Source: an uncultured Caryophanales bacterium
GTDB taxonomy: Bacteria; Bacillota_I; Bacilli_A; RFN20; CAG-826
Direction of reading: 5' to 3'
Assembly (NCBI GenBank): GCA_946404585.1
Contig: CAMJEC010000041.1
Location: 1 to 9,473 of the forward strand
DNA length: 9,473 nt
Part shown: one piece after another, positions 1 through 6,478 of the stretch
Layout: every line of letters begins with the position of its first letter
How positions within the stretch are numbered: the first letter of the stretch is position 1
Position numbers and translations under genes: made by a program
Notes under the pieces: generated by a model
Databases searched by the model: none
Told to the model about the DNA's origin: nothing
The model's input: the letters and a program-made list of their open reading frames with translations, nothing else

Positions 1-351
1 TGGCTCATGACCTTATTACAGTTCATGGCCCACGCTGTGAGAATCGGTGGCTTCCAACTCGAAGTTAATCGTTGCGTTCTCTGTGGTAGAACAAATAATA
101 TCGTCACATTCTCTTTTAATGATGGTGGCTTTATCTGTGAAGATTGCTATCAACCAGAGATGGAAAGAGATATGTCTAAAGAACAAATGATTCTTTTAAG
201 AAAAATTGTAAATTGTCCTGATTTTCACTTAAAAAGTAGTGATTATAAAACTGAAGATCTCTTACTTTTATTCGATAAATTCACGCATTATATTGAAGAA
301 GCTTTCGGCTATCACTTCAAGAATATGCGCTTGCTAATAGATAGCAAATAA
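1..351 (+). CDS. recO: DNA repair protein RecO, C-terminal part (cut by left edge)
   Basis: The reading frame is open from the first base (Trp-Leu-Met...), so this is the 3' end of a gene that begins upstream; about 116 residues are visible, against roughly 240-260 for full RecO. The visible part has the RecO zinc module: Cys-x2-Cys at codons 25 and 28 (CVLCGR), then a Phe-Ser/Gly-Gly stretch and a second Cys-x2-Cys (ICEDC) at codons 46 and 49. A helical C-terminal segment ends in the EAFGYH/K-type tail usual for the family. RecO loads RecA onto SSB-coated single-stranded DNA together with RecR in the RecFOR pathway. The N-terminal OB fold is outside the window. The internal ATG at position 7 is not a credible start. 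recO next to glyS is a common arrangement in Bacillota. Stop is TAA at 349-351. Confidence 0.88.
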   Translation, partial: WLMTLLQFMAHAVRIGGFQLEVNRCVLCGRTNNIVTFSFNDGGFICEDCYQPEMERDMSKEQMILLRKIVNCPDFHLKSSDYKTEDLLLLFDKFTHYIEEAFGYHFKNMRLLIDSK

Positions 352-374
352 GAGATAATAACACTCATAATAGG

Positions 375-403
375 TTGACAACAATTCCCTAAAAATGTAT
401 TCT
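375..403 (+). promoter_or_regulatory. Sigma-70 promoter of glyQS
   Basis: A perfect -35 hexamer TTGACA (375-380) and a 17-base spacer lead to TATTCT (398-403, four of six consensus matches). The predicted start of transcription is near 410, giving a leader of about 30 bases before the glyQS ATG. This separates glyQS from recO. No intrinsic terminator for recO is visible in the gap. Confidence 0.7.
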
Positions 404-439
404 TTTCCCCGTGCGAATTATTTAGAGGGGTATACATAA

Positions 440-1813
440 ATGAGTAAATTTGAATTCGATAAACTATGTAATCATTTCATTGTCTCTGGTTTTTATTTTC
501 AAGGCTCAGAGATTTATGGTGGTTTAAGCAACACTTGGGACTACGGCCCAATTGGTAGCGAAATTAAACAAAACATCCGTAAAATGTGGTGGAAGAAGTT
601 CGTTCAAGAAAGCACCACAAACGTGGGCATTGATGCCGCGATTTTAATGAACCCAAAAGTTTGGGAAGCAACCGGTCACGTTTCAACATTCAATGATCCC
701 CTCATTGACTGTAAACACTGTAAGCAACGTTTCAGAGCGGACCAACTCATTGAGAGTGAGTTCCCAGAAGCTGATGTCAATGGTATGACCAATGACCAAA
801 TGATGGATTTTATTAGAAATAATCACGTTAAATGTCCTAACTGTGGTAGTGAAAACTTCACTGACATTCGTCAATTTAACATGATGTTCAAGACACATGT
901 TGGTGTCACTGAAGATAGCAAATCCACTGTCTATTTAAGACCAGAAACCGCTCAAGGCATGTTTGTTAACTTTAAGAATGTCTTAAGAGCGACACGTCGT
1001 AAATTACCAATGGGTATTTGTAATGTTGGTCGTGCATTTAGAAATGAAATCACACCAGGACAAATGACCTTCCGTACACGTGAATTTGACCAAATGGAAA
1101 TGGAATTCTTCTGTAAACCAGGTGATGACCTCAAGTGGTTTGATTACTGGAAGCAATATTGCTTAAACTTCGTTGATTCCTTAAGAATCAAGAAAGAGAA
1201 TCTCCGCTATAGAGACCATGAACCAGAAGAATTAGCCTTCTATAGTAAAGCCACAACTGATATTGAATACTTATTCCCATTCGGTTGGGGTGAAATCTGG
1301 GGTATCGCCGATAGAACTGACTATGACTTAAACCGTCATATCAAATATAGTGGTGAAGCTCTTGATTATTTAGATCCAGAAACAAACGAAAAATATGTTC
1401 CATATTGTATTGAACCATCAGTCGGCTTAGACCGTTTGGTTTTAATGACATTATGTGATGCTTATGATGAGGAACAAGTTGGTGAAAACGATACTCGTAT
1501 CGTTATGCATCTTTCTCCAGCCGTTGCGCCATTTAAAGCCGCGGTCTTACCATTAAGCAAAAAGCTTGAAGCTAAGGCGCGTGAAATCGAACAAAACTTA
1601 GCCAAGTATTTCAACGTCATCTATGATGATACCGGTTCCATCGGTAAACGTTATAGAAGACAAGATGCGATTGGTACACCTTTCTGCATTACCATTGACT
1701 TTGATACCGAAAACGATGGTGCAGTGACCATCCGTGAACGTGATTCCATGCAACAAATCCGTTTACCAATCGAACAATTAAAGGCTTACTTGGAAGAAAA
1801 AGTCTTCTTCTAA
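440..1813 (+). CDS. glyQS: Glycine--tRNA ligase, single-chain alpha2 type
   Basis: This class II aminoacyl-tRNA synthetase charges tRNA-Gly with glycine in the cytoplasm. It is the alpha2 (eukaryote/archaea-like) form, 457 residues, not the alpha2beta2 GlyQ/GlyS pair. N-terminal motif 1 region GGLSNTWDYGPIG lies at 27-39. An inserted zinc-ribbon-like module has Cys91/Cys94 and Cys132/Cys135. Motif 2 is around 196-224 (VGRAFRNEITPGQ, with TREFDQMEMEFF). Motif 3 is CIEPSVGLDRL at 323-333. The C-terminal anticodon-binding domain covers about 354-457, with YDDTGSIGKRYRRQDAIGTP typical of the family. Start: AGAGGGG at 424-430, nine bases before ATG. It is transcribed from its own promoter. The leader is too short for the T-box riboswitch that often controls glycyl synthetases in Bacillota. 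Sometimes called glyS. Confidence 0.96.
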   Translation: MSKFEFDKLCNHFIVSGFYFQGSEIYGGLSNTWDYGPIGSEIKQNIRKMWWKKFVQESTTNVGIDAAILMNPKVWEATGHVSTFNDPLIDCKHCKQRFRADQLIESEFPEADVNGMTNDQMMDFIRNNHVKCPNCGSENFTDIRQFNMMFKTHVGVTEDSKSTVYLRPETAQGMFVNFKNVLRATRRKLPMGICNVGRAFRNEITPGQMTFRTREFDQMEMEFFCKPGDDLKWFDYWKQYCLNFVDSLRIKKENLRYRDHEPEELAFYSKATTDIEYLFPFGWGEIWGIADRTDYDLNRHIKYSGEALDYLDPETNEKYVPYCIEPSVGLDRLVLMTLCDAYDEEQVGENDTRIVMHLSPAVAPFKAAVLPLSKKLEAKAREIEQNLAKYFNVIYDDTGSIGKRYRRQDAIGTPFCITIDFDTENDGAVTIRERDSMQQIRLPIEQLKAYLEEKVFF

Positions 1814-1817
1814 ACAA

Positions 1818-1850
1818 GTAGGAAATTAGTAGAAATTTAGTGAAAGTATA
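1818..1850 (+). repeat. Three imperfect 11-base direct repeats before dnaG
   Basis: GTAGGAAATTA (1818-1828), GTAGAAATTTA (1829-1839) and GTGAAAGTATA (1840-1850) follow one another head to tail. Units 1 and 2 match at 9 of 11 positions; units 2 and 3 at 7 of 11. The spacing is about one helical turn, so they could phase a regulator or simply be A+T-rich drift. They occupy the place of the dnaG -35 element and the start of its -10 box. Confidence 0.4.
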
Positions 1851-1852
1851 AT
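1847..1852 (+). promoter_or_regulatory. Consensus -10 box (TATAAT) of dnaG
   Basis: A perfect TATAAT lies only seven bases before the dnaG ATG. With usual sigma-70 geometry, transcription would start at 1859-1860, on or beside the start codon, giving a leaderless mRNA. There is no good -35 hexamer at 16-18 bases upstream (AATTAG at 17). The absence of a Shine-Dalgarno before dnaG supports the reading. Confidence 0.5.
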
Positions 1853-1859
1853 TTATTAT

Positions 1860-3650
1860 ATGGCATTTGATGATAGTTTAGTAAAAGACGTCCTTAAACA
1901 CGCTGATATCGTAAAAGTGGTATCCGCGTATTTGCCTGTAGTTAGAAAAGGTAAGGATTATCTCGCTAAATGCCCATTCCACGATGATACTAACCCATCC
2001 ATGCACATCTCACCTGAACTTCAAATCTTCAAGTGCTTTGTGTGTGGTACTAGTGGTAACGCTATTGGTTTCGTTAGTAAATATGAGCATCTCTCTTTTA
2101 GAGAAGCCTTAAAGAAAGTCGCGGAAATTTGTGATTATCATGATCCAAGATTAAGCGATATCCATGAAACTAAAGTCGTGGATCCAAAGAGAGTGCCACT
2201 CATTAAGTGCCTTCACGATTTAACTGTTTATTATCAATACGCTTTGAACTCACCAGAAGGAAAAGCGGGCTTAGACTACTTCAATGAACGCCATCTAGAC
2301 GCTGATTTACGTAGTAAGTTCATGTTAGGCTATGCCTTTAAAGATGGCAAAGCCACTTGCCGCTTCCTTGAAGAAAAAGGCAATTCCTTAAAGACTATAG
2401 AAGATACAGGTGTTGCTAATAACATTAATGGTGTCTATGCTGACCGTAACCAAGGTCGTGTTATCTTCCCTATCTTTGATACCAATGGTGAAGTCGTGGG
2501 CTTCAGCGCTAGACGTATTGCACCAGGGCCAGAGGCCAAATACGTGAACTCTCCTGAAACTTATTTGTTCCACAAATCAAACATTCTTTATAACTACCAT
2601 AACGCTAAAGAAAAAGCGCGTATCGCTGGTTATATCTATGTTTTAGAAGGTTTCATGGATGTGTTTGCCTTATATCGCATTGGTATTGAATCATGCGTAG
2701 CCACAATGGGTACAGCCTTAACCGCTGAACACATTAGACTCTTAAGGGCGCTTAATGTTGAGATAAGGCTTTGCCTTGATGGTGACCTTCCTGGTCAAAA
2801 AGCCACAATGGGCATCGCTAATGATTTAGCTAAGGCTGGTTTAAATGTCCGTATTGTTGATAATCAAAACAGCACTAAAGACCCAGATGAAATCTTAAAT
2901 AGTGATGGAGCGATGGCGCTCAATGCTTATTTAAATAAGCTTGTCTCTAGAGTGGACTTCATCTTGAACTACTACATGAACACCAATCCACTTCAAACTA
3001 CTGAACAGAAGACACAGTTGATTAATGAATTCATTCCAGTCTTACTTGCCATCCGTTCACAGCTTGAACTCGATACTTATATTAATAAACTCGCAAATAT
3101 CACCGGTTTTGCACCTGATGCTATTAGGAATATTCTTAAAACTGCCCGCAAGAAACCAACGGAAACAAACTTTAAGCAAGTCATTAATGAATATCATCCT
3201 GAAAAAAAGATACTTAGGAGGCTCGAATTTGCGGAGCGTGAGCTTTTATACCAAATGCTCTCAAATCCGCAAGCAGTGGCCTTTTATGAGCAAAATATCG
3301 GTGGTTTCTATGATGAGACGTACCGCATCATCGCCAATTTCTTGATTGAGTACGCCCATGAACATGAGGACTTTGTGCCAGTGGACCTCATTTCTTCACT
3401 AGAAACATGCGACTTACCAGAAAAGGATCTCCTGATTAATCAGATTTCCACTCTCTATTTAGAGAGAAACCATCCAGACAAGTGTGATGAGAGCTTACTT
3501 GTGAACTTACAAGAGGTCATTAACCAAGAAAAAGAGAAGATCTTTGAAAATGACACACTTGAACAATCTCTTGAGGGCAAAGATCCTAAAGAGAAAGCGC
3601 GTATTCTTTCTGACTACAATCGTCGGAGGTTACGTAAGAAAAACATTTAA
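1860..3650 (+). CDS. dnaG: DNA primase DnaG
   Basis: DnaG makes the RNA primers for leading- and lagging-strand synthesis at the replication fork and works with the replicative helicase. At 596 residues it is normal for Bacillota. The N-terminal zinc-binding domain has CPFH (Cys38, His41) and CFVC (Cys59, Cys62). The catalytic core includes QGRVIFPIFDTNGEVVGFSAR at about 198-218. The TOPRIM domain has VLEGFMDV (catalytic Glu263) and LDGDLPGQKA (Asp307, Asp309), followed by DPDE at 341-344. The C-terminal part from about 450 is the helical helicase-interaction domain. The start is fixed by the conserved N-terminus (DDSLVKDVLKHADIVKVVSAYLP). No Shine-Dalgarno precedes it, but a consensus -10 box does, so it may be translated from a leaderless message. 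rpoD follows 39 bases later, as in many dnaG-rpoD operons; rpsU is absent here. Confidence 0.97.
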   Translation: MAFDDSLVKDVLKHADIVKVVSAYLPVVRKGKDYLAKCPFHDDTNPSMHISPELQIFKCFVCGTSGNAIGFVSKYEHLSFREALKKVAEICDYHDPRLSDIHETKVVDPKRVPLIKCLHDLTVYYQYALNSPEGKAGLDYFNERHLDADLRSKFMLGYAFKDGKATCRFLEEKGNSLKTIEDTGVANNINGVYADRNQGRVIFPIFDTNGEVVGFSARRIAPGPEAKYVNSPETYLFHKSNILYNYHNAKEKARIAGYIYVLEGFMDVFALYRIGIESCVATMGTALTAEHIRLLRALNVEIRLCLDGDLPGQKATMGIANDLAKAGLNVRIVDNQNSTKDPDEILNSDGAMALNAYLNKLVSRVDFILNYYMNTNPLQTTEQKTQLINEFIPVLLAIRSQLELDTYINKLANITGFAPDAIRNILKTARKKPTETNFKQVINEYHPEKKILRRLEFAERELLYQMLSNPQAVAFYEQNIGGFYDETYRIIANFLIEYAHEHEDFVPVDLISSLETCDLPEKDLLINQISTLYLERNHPDKCDESLLVNLQEVINQEKEKIFENDTLEQSLEGKDPKEKARILSDYNRRRLRKKNI

Positions 3651-3651
3651 T

Positions 3652-3668
3652 CTTTATTTTAAATAAAG
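3652..3668. repeat. 17-base AT-rich dyad between dnaG and rpoD
   Basis: CTTTATTT (3652-3659) and AAATAAAG (3661-3668) are perfect inverted copies around one central base, starting one base after the dnaG stop. As RNA the stem would be weak (one G-C pair) and there is no following U-run, so it is a poor terminator. A protein-binding dyad or a weak processing hairpin between primase and sigma is possible; neither is shown. Confidence 0.5.
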
Positions 3669-3689
3669 CAATGAAAGGGGCATTGATTT

Positions 3690-4997
3690 ATGGGTAGAAA
3701 AAAATTAGAAAAAAATGAAGCGGTCTTAGAAGATAAGCCAAAAAAGAGAGGCCGCCCAAAAGTCAGCGAAGGAGCACCAAGTTCTCCAAAGCTCGAAAAG
3801 AAAAAGAAAGTTAAAAGCATCTATGATGAAGATGGTGAAATCCTCTCACTTGATGATATTAAGAACTCTCTTTTAAAGAAAGCCAAATCATCAGGCATTA
3901 TTGACCAAAGCGATATTTATGATGCTTTAAATCAATTTGATTTAGATGATGACACAATTGCAGATTTAATCAATTTCTTCAAAGAAAATGGTGTTGAAGT
4001 GATCTCTGATGATGAAGAAGATGACGAAGACTTTGATGAAGACTTTGATGAAAGCAAGATCAATCTTGACGAAGAACCAGATGACGATTTCTTTGCCGAA
4101 GAAGATGGCGAAGAAGCGGAAGAAGACATCGATATCGATTATCTCGGTAGTGAAGTCCGCATCAATGACTCAGTCAAGATGTATCTTAAAGAAATCGGTA
4201 AATACGACCTTTTAAAAGCGGAAGATGAACCAATCTTAGCCAAGAAGATTTTAGAAGGTGATGAAGAAGCCAAACAAACATTAATCAACGCTAACTTACG
4301 TTTAGTCGTTAACATCGCTAAACACTATGTTGGTAGAGGTATGTTATTCTTGGATTTAATCCAAGAAGGTAACCTCGGTTTAATGAAGGCTGTCGATAAA
4401 TTTGATTACACCAAAGGCTATAAGTTCTCAACCTATGCCACATGGTGGATTCGTCAAGCAATTACACGTGCGATTGCTGACCAAGCTAGAACCATTCGTA
4501 TTCCTGTCCACATGGTTGAAACCATCAATAAGATGACTCGTATCCAAAGACAACTCATTCAAGATTATGGTCGTGAACCAACTGCGGAAGAAATATCTGA
4601 AGCAATGAATGGCGAATTAAGCGCGAAGAGAATCCGTGAAATCCAAAGAATCGCTATGGAACCAGTCTCTTTAGAAACTCCAATTGGTGAAGAAGATGAT
4701 TCCCACTTAGGTGACTTTATCGAAGATAAGGAAAGTGAATCACCAGTGGATTTCACCACCAGACAACTCTTAAAAGAAGAACTCTATTCCATCCTTAAAG
4801 ATTTAAGCGATAGAGAAGAAAGAGTCATTAGACTCCGTTATGGTTTAGACGATAATAGACCAAGAACTCTTGAAGAAGTTGGTCGTGAATTTGGCGTTAC
4901 TCGTGAAAGAATCCGTCAAATTGAAGCTAAGGCTATCAAGAAACTCAGACACCCAACTCGTTCAAAAAGATTAGGTGACTACAAGGAAAAACTTTAA
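3690..4997 (+). CDS. rpoD: Primary sigma factor, RpoD/SigA family
   Basis: This is the housekeeping sigma subunit that directs RNA polymerase to -35/-10 promoters. Its 435 residues run as follows. A basic N-terminal tail (1-42) contains the AT-hook-like KKRGRPK at 18-24. Region 1.1 is at about 53-105 (LDDIKNSLLKKAKSSGIID... to ...FFKENGVEVI). A very acidic linker follows at 107-150, with 29 Asp/Glu in 44 residues. Region 1.2 is about 158-200. Region 2 is about 201-275, with DLIQEGNLGLMKAVDKFDY and the -10-recognising YKFSTYATWWIRQAI. Region 3 is about 276-350. Region 4 is about 358-430, with the helix-turn-helix TLEEVGREFGVTRERIRQIE. Start: AAAGGGG at 3674-3680, nine bases before ATG. The basic tail and acidic linker are absent or much shorter in Bacillus SigA as I recall it. 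The stop codon shares one base with trmK. Confidence 0.97.
   Translation: MGRKKLEKNEAVLEDKPKKRGRPKVSEGAPSSPKLEKKKKVKSIYDEDGEILSLDDIKNSLLKKAKSSGIIDQSDIYDALNQFDLDDDTIADLINFFKENGVEVISDDEEDDEDFDEDFDESKINLDEEPDDDFFAEEDGEEAEEDIDIDYLGSEVRINDSVKMYLKEIGKYDLLKAEDEPILAKKILEGDEEAKQTLINANLRLVVNIAKHYVGRGMLFLDLIQEGNLGLMKAVDKFDYTKGYKFSTYATWWIRQAITRAIADQARTIRIPVHMVETINKMTRIQRQLIQDYGREPTAEEISEAMNGELSAKRIREIQRIAMEPVSLETPIGEEDDSHLGDFIEDKESESPVDFTTRQLLKEELYSILKDLSDREERVIRLRYGLDDNRPRTLEEVGREFGVTRERIRQIEAKAIKKLRHPTRSKRLGDYKEKL
4026..4049 (+). repeat. Perfect 12-base tandem repeat in rpoD acidic linker
   Basis: GAAGACTTTGAT is repeated twice with no gap, encoding Glu-Asp-Phe-Asp twice (residues 113-120) inside the acidic linker. 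It is in frame, so slippage changes linker length without breaking the gene. Confidence 0.75.
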
Positions 4998-5659
4998 TGA
5001 TTAGATTATCCAAACGTTTGAAAATCATTCATGATATGGTCCCAAACTCAGTGGTGGCCGATATCGGTAGCGATCATGGTAAGCTCATGATTGCTTTAGT
5101 GCAATCTGGTAAAGTCCAAAAGGGCTATGCGGTCGAAAATAAAGAAGGTCCATTTGAAAGATTACGCGCTAATCTGATTAGATATCATGTTAATGATAAA
5201 ATCACACCTTTGTTCAGCGATGGCATTAAAGATATCACTCGTGATGTCGGTACTATAGTCATTGCTGGAATGGGCGGTCAAACGATTGTGAAAATCTTAA
5301 AAGCGCATCCTGAAAAGCTCATTAGCGTTCAAACAATTATCATCGATGCACATAGTGCAGTCCCTTTAGCAAGAAAAGAAATTTGCCAAATGGGCTTCGC
5401 TATTGCGGATGAACAAATTGTTAAAGAAGATGGCATTTTCTATGAAATCGTTAAATTCATCAAAGCTGATAGTGCAGTCATTGGTGATGAAGATCTAGAA
5501 TTTGGGCCAATCTTAAGACGTGAAAAGAGTGCGGCTTTCAAAGAAAAATACCAAAGCCGCATCAGTGAAATCGATAATATCATCGCTAGTGGAAACCTTC
5601 CACAAGCAAGAATCGACACTCTTAATGCGGAAAAGCATAAGTTGGAGAGATATCTATGA
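4997..5659 (+). CDS. trmK: tRNA (adenine(22)-N(1))-methyltransferase TrmK
   Basis: TrmK (YqfN, COG2384) uses S-adenosylmethionine to methylate N1 of adenosine 22 in the D-loop of some tRNAs. At 220 residues it is the usual size. A Rossmann-like methyltransferase fold shows motif I VADIGSDHGKL (20-30), the acidic end of strand 2 at YAVENKEGPF (44-53), and the family signature IAGMGGQTIVKIL (89-101). A later block at 117-152 (DAHSAVPLARKEI and KEDGIFYEIVKF) also fits the family. The FGP(I)L segment at 169-173 introduces a C-terminal helical, probably coiled-coil tail (about 175-220). ATG overlaps the rpoD stop by one base (TAATG), with AAGGA at 4983-4987 as ribosome-binding site, implying translational coupling. 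It ends in TGA inside ATGA shared with the next gene, the only TGA stop among the genes whose ends are visible. Confidence 0.93.
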   Translation: MIRLSKRLKIIHDMVPNSVVADIGSDHGKLMIALVQSGKVQKGYAVENKEGPFERLRANLIRYHVNDKITPLFSDGIKDITRDVGTIVIAGMGGQTIVKILKAHPEKLISVQTIIIDAHSAVPLARKEICQMGFAIADEQIVKEDGIFYEIVKFIKADSAVIGDEDLEFGPILRREKSAAFKEKYQSRISEIDNIIASGNLPQARIDTLNAEKHKLERYL

Positions 5660-6429
5660 ACACAAGAAAACTCCTTTTAAAACTTTCTAAACGTTTCCCC
5701 AAACGCTACGCGAAGTTTTATCATGACCATGTTGGTTTAATGACAGGTAAGTTACCTGAAGAAGTCCATAGCATTTTGCTCTGCTTAGACTTTGACTATG
5801 AAGTCTTACCTTTGGTAAAAGAGAATAAACCAGACTTAATTATTACTCATCATCCATTTATCTATGGCACCAAAGCCAAGGTATTTAAATGGGATAAGCT
5901 TAAAGAACAACTCTCTAATGAGATAGACGCCTTAGGCGTACCTGTCTATAGTATGCATACAAATTTTGATTCCGGTAAGGACGGCATGAATGATGCTTTA
6001 GCAGAACTTCTTGGCCTACAAAACGTTTATTGCCCAGAAGAGAAAGACTATTGTATGCGCATTGGTGAACTTAAAGAAGCGATGCCAATTGATGAATTCG
6101 CTAAGCTTGCTAAAGCAAGTCTTAACGTTGACTACGCTTTATTAATCAAAGAAGGTAACCAAAACATTAAGAAAGTTGGCATTATCGGTGGTGGCGGTTC
6201 TCGTGACTGGTTCATCGCTAGAGATGAAGGCTGTGATATTTATATATCAGGTGACGCTCCTCATCATGTGAGAAGGGCAATCGTTTGTGAGAAGTTCAAT
6301 TACTTAGATGTTCCTCATGAAGTTGAGCGTGTCTTCATGCCACAAATGAAGAAAATCCTCCTTGAAATTGACCCAACATTGAACGTTTTAATGGTGGATC
6401 ACGAGGAAATGCCTGAAGTAATAAAATAG
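5656..6429 (+). CDS. Nif3-like dinuclear metal-binding protein (YbgI/YqfO family, short form)
   Basis: This belongs to the Nif3/DUF34 family of metal-binding proteins, whose biochemical role is still not settled; GTP cyclohydrolase activity has been proposed for some members. Visible metal-site motifs are THHP (His65, His66), MHTNFD (His101, Asp105), SGDAPHH (198-204) and PHEVE (His221, Glu224), with GIIGGGGS at 175-182. At 257 residues it resembles the compact E. coli YbgI form and lacks the PII-like insert that lengthens Bacillus YqfO to about 370 residues. The H-x2-E spacing of the last motif matches my memory of the Bacillus version. Start: GGAG at 5644-5647, eight bases before an ATG that overlaps trmK by four bases. 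Placement directly after trmK is widely conserved in Bacillota, which suggests a functional tie to RNA metabolism, but that is inference. Stop is TAG. Confidence 0.9.
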   Translation: MNTRKLLLKLSKRFPKRYAKFYHDHVGLMTGKLPEEVHSILLCLDFDYEVLPLVKENKPDLIITHHPFIYGTKAKVFKWDKLKEQLSNEIDALGVPVYSMHTNFDSGKDGMNDALAELLGLQNVYCPEEKDYCMRIGELKEAMPIDEFAKLAKASLNVDYALLIKEGNQNIKKVGIIGGGGSRDWFIARDEGCDIYISGDAPHHVRRAIVCEKFNYLDVPHEVERVFMPQMKKILLEIDPTLNVLMVDHEEMPEVIK

Positions 6430-6452
6430 TAATTTATTAGTAAAACTATATC

Positions 6453-6471
6453 GGAGATATATAGGAGATAT
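6453..6471 (+). promoter_or_regulatory. Doubled Shine-Dalgarno before ppiB
   Basis: GGAGATAT occurs twice, at 6453-6460 and 6464-6471, eleven bases apart. The second copy (AGGAGA, 6463-6468) is well placed, ten bases before ATG. The first sits in the three-base loop of a small AT-rich hairpin (TATATC 6447-6452 with GATATA 6456-6461). No convincing separate promoter is visible in the 49-base gap. Confidence 0.5.
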
Positions 6472-6478
6472 TTAAAAT

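Noticed and set aside
7..351. A complete 114-residue protein starting at ATG 7
   Set aside because: The frame stays open to base 1 and the product is the zinc-containing C-terminal part of RecO, so it is a truncated view of a longer gene.
407..430. CCCC (407-410) pairing with GGGG (427-430) to hide the glyQS Shine-Dalgarno
   Set aside because: Only four pairs, and the predicted transcription start near 410 would leave most of the CCCC out of the RNA.
3025..3345. 106-codon plus-strand frame inside dnaG
   Set aside because: It lies wholly inside the well-supported primase gene in another frame and resembles no family.
3932..4129. Ser-rich reading frame on the minus strand opposite rpoD
   Set aside because: It is the reverse complement of GAT/GAA-rich codons of the acidic linker; the low complexity explains the open frame, and there is no ribosome-binding site.
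4009..4215. Met/Lys-rich plus-strand frame inside rpoD
   Set aside because: It is a shifted reading of the same acidic-linker codons within a certain sigma gene, with no independent support.
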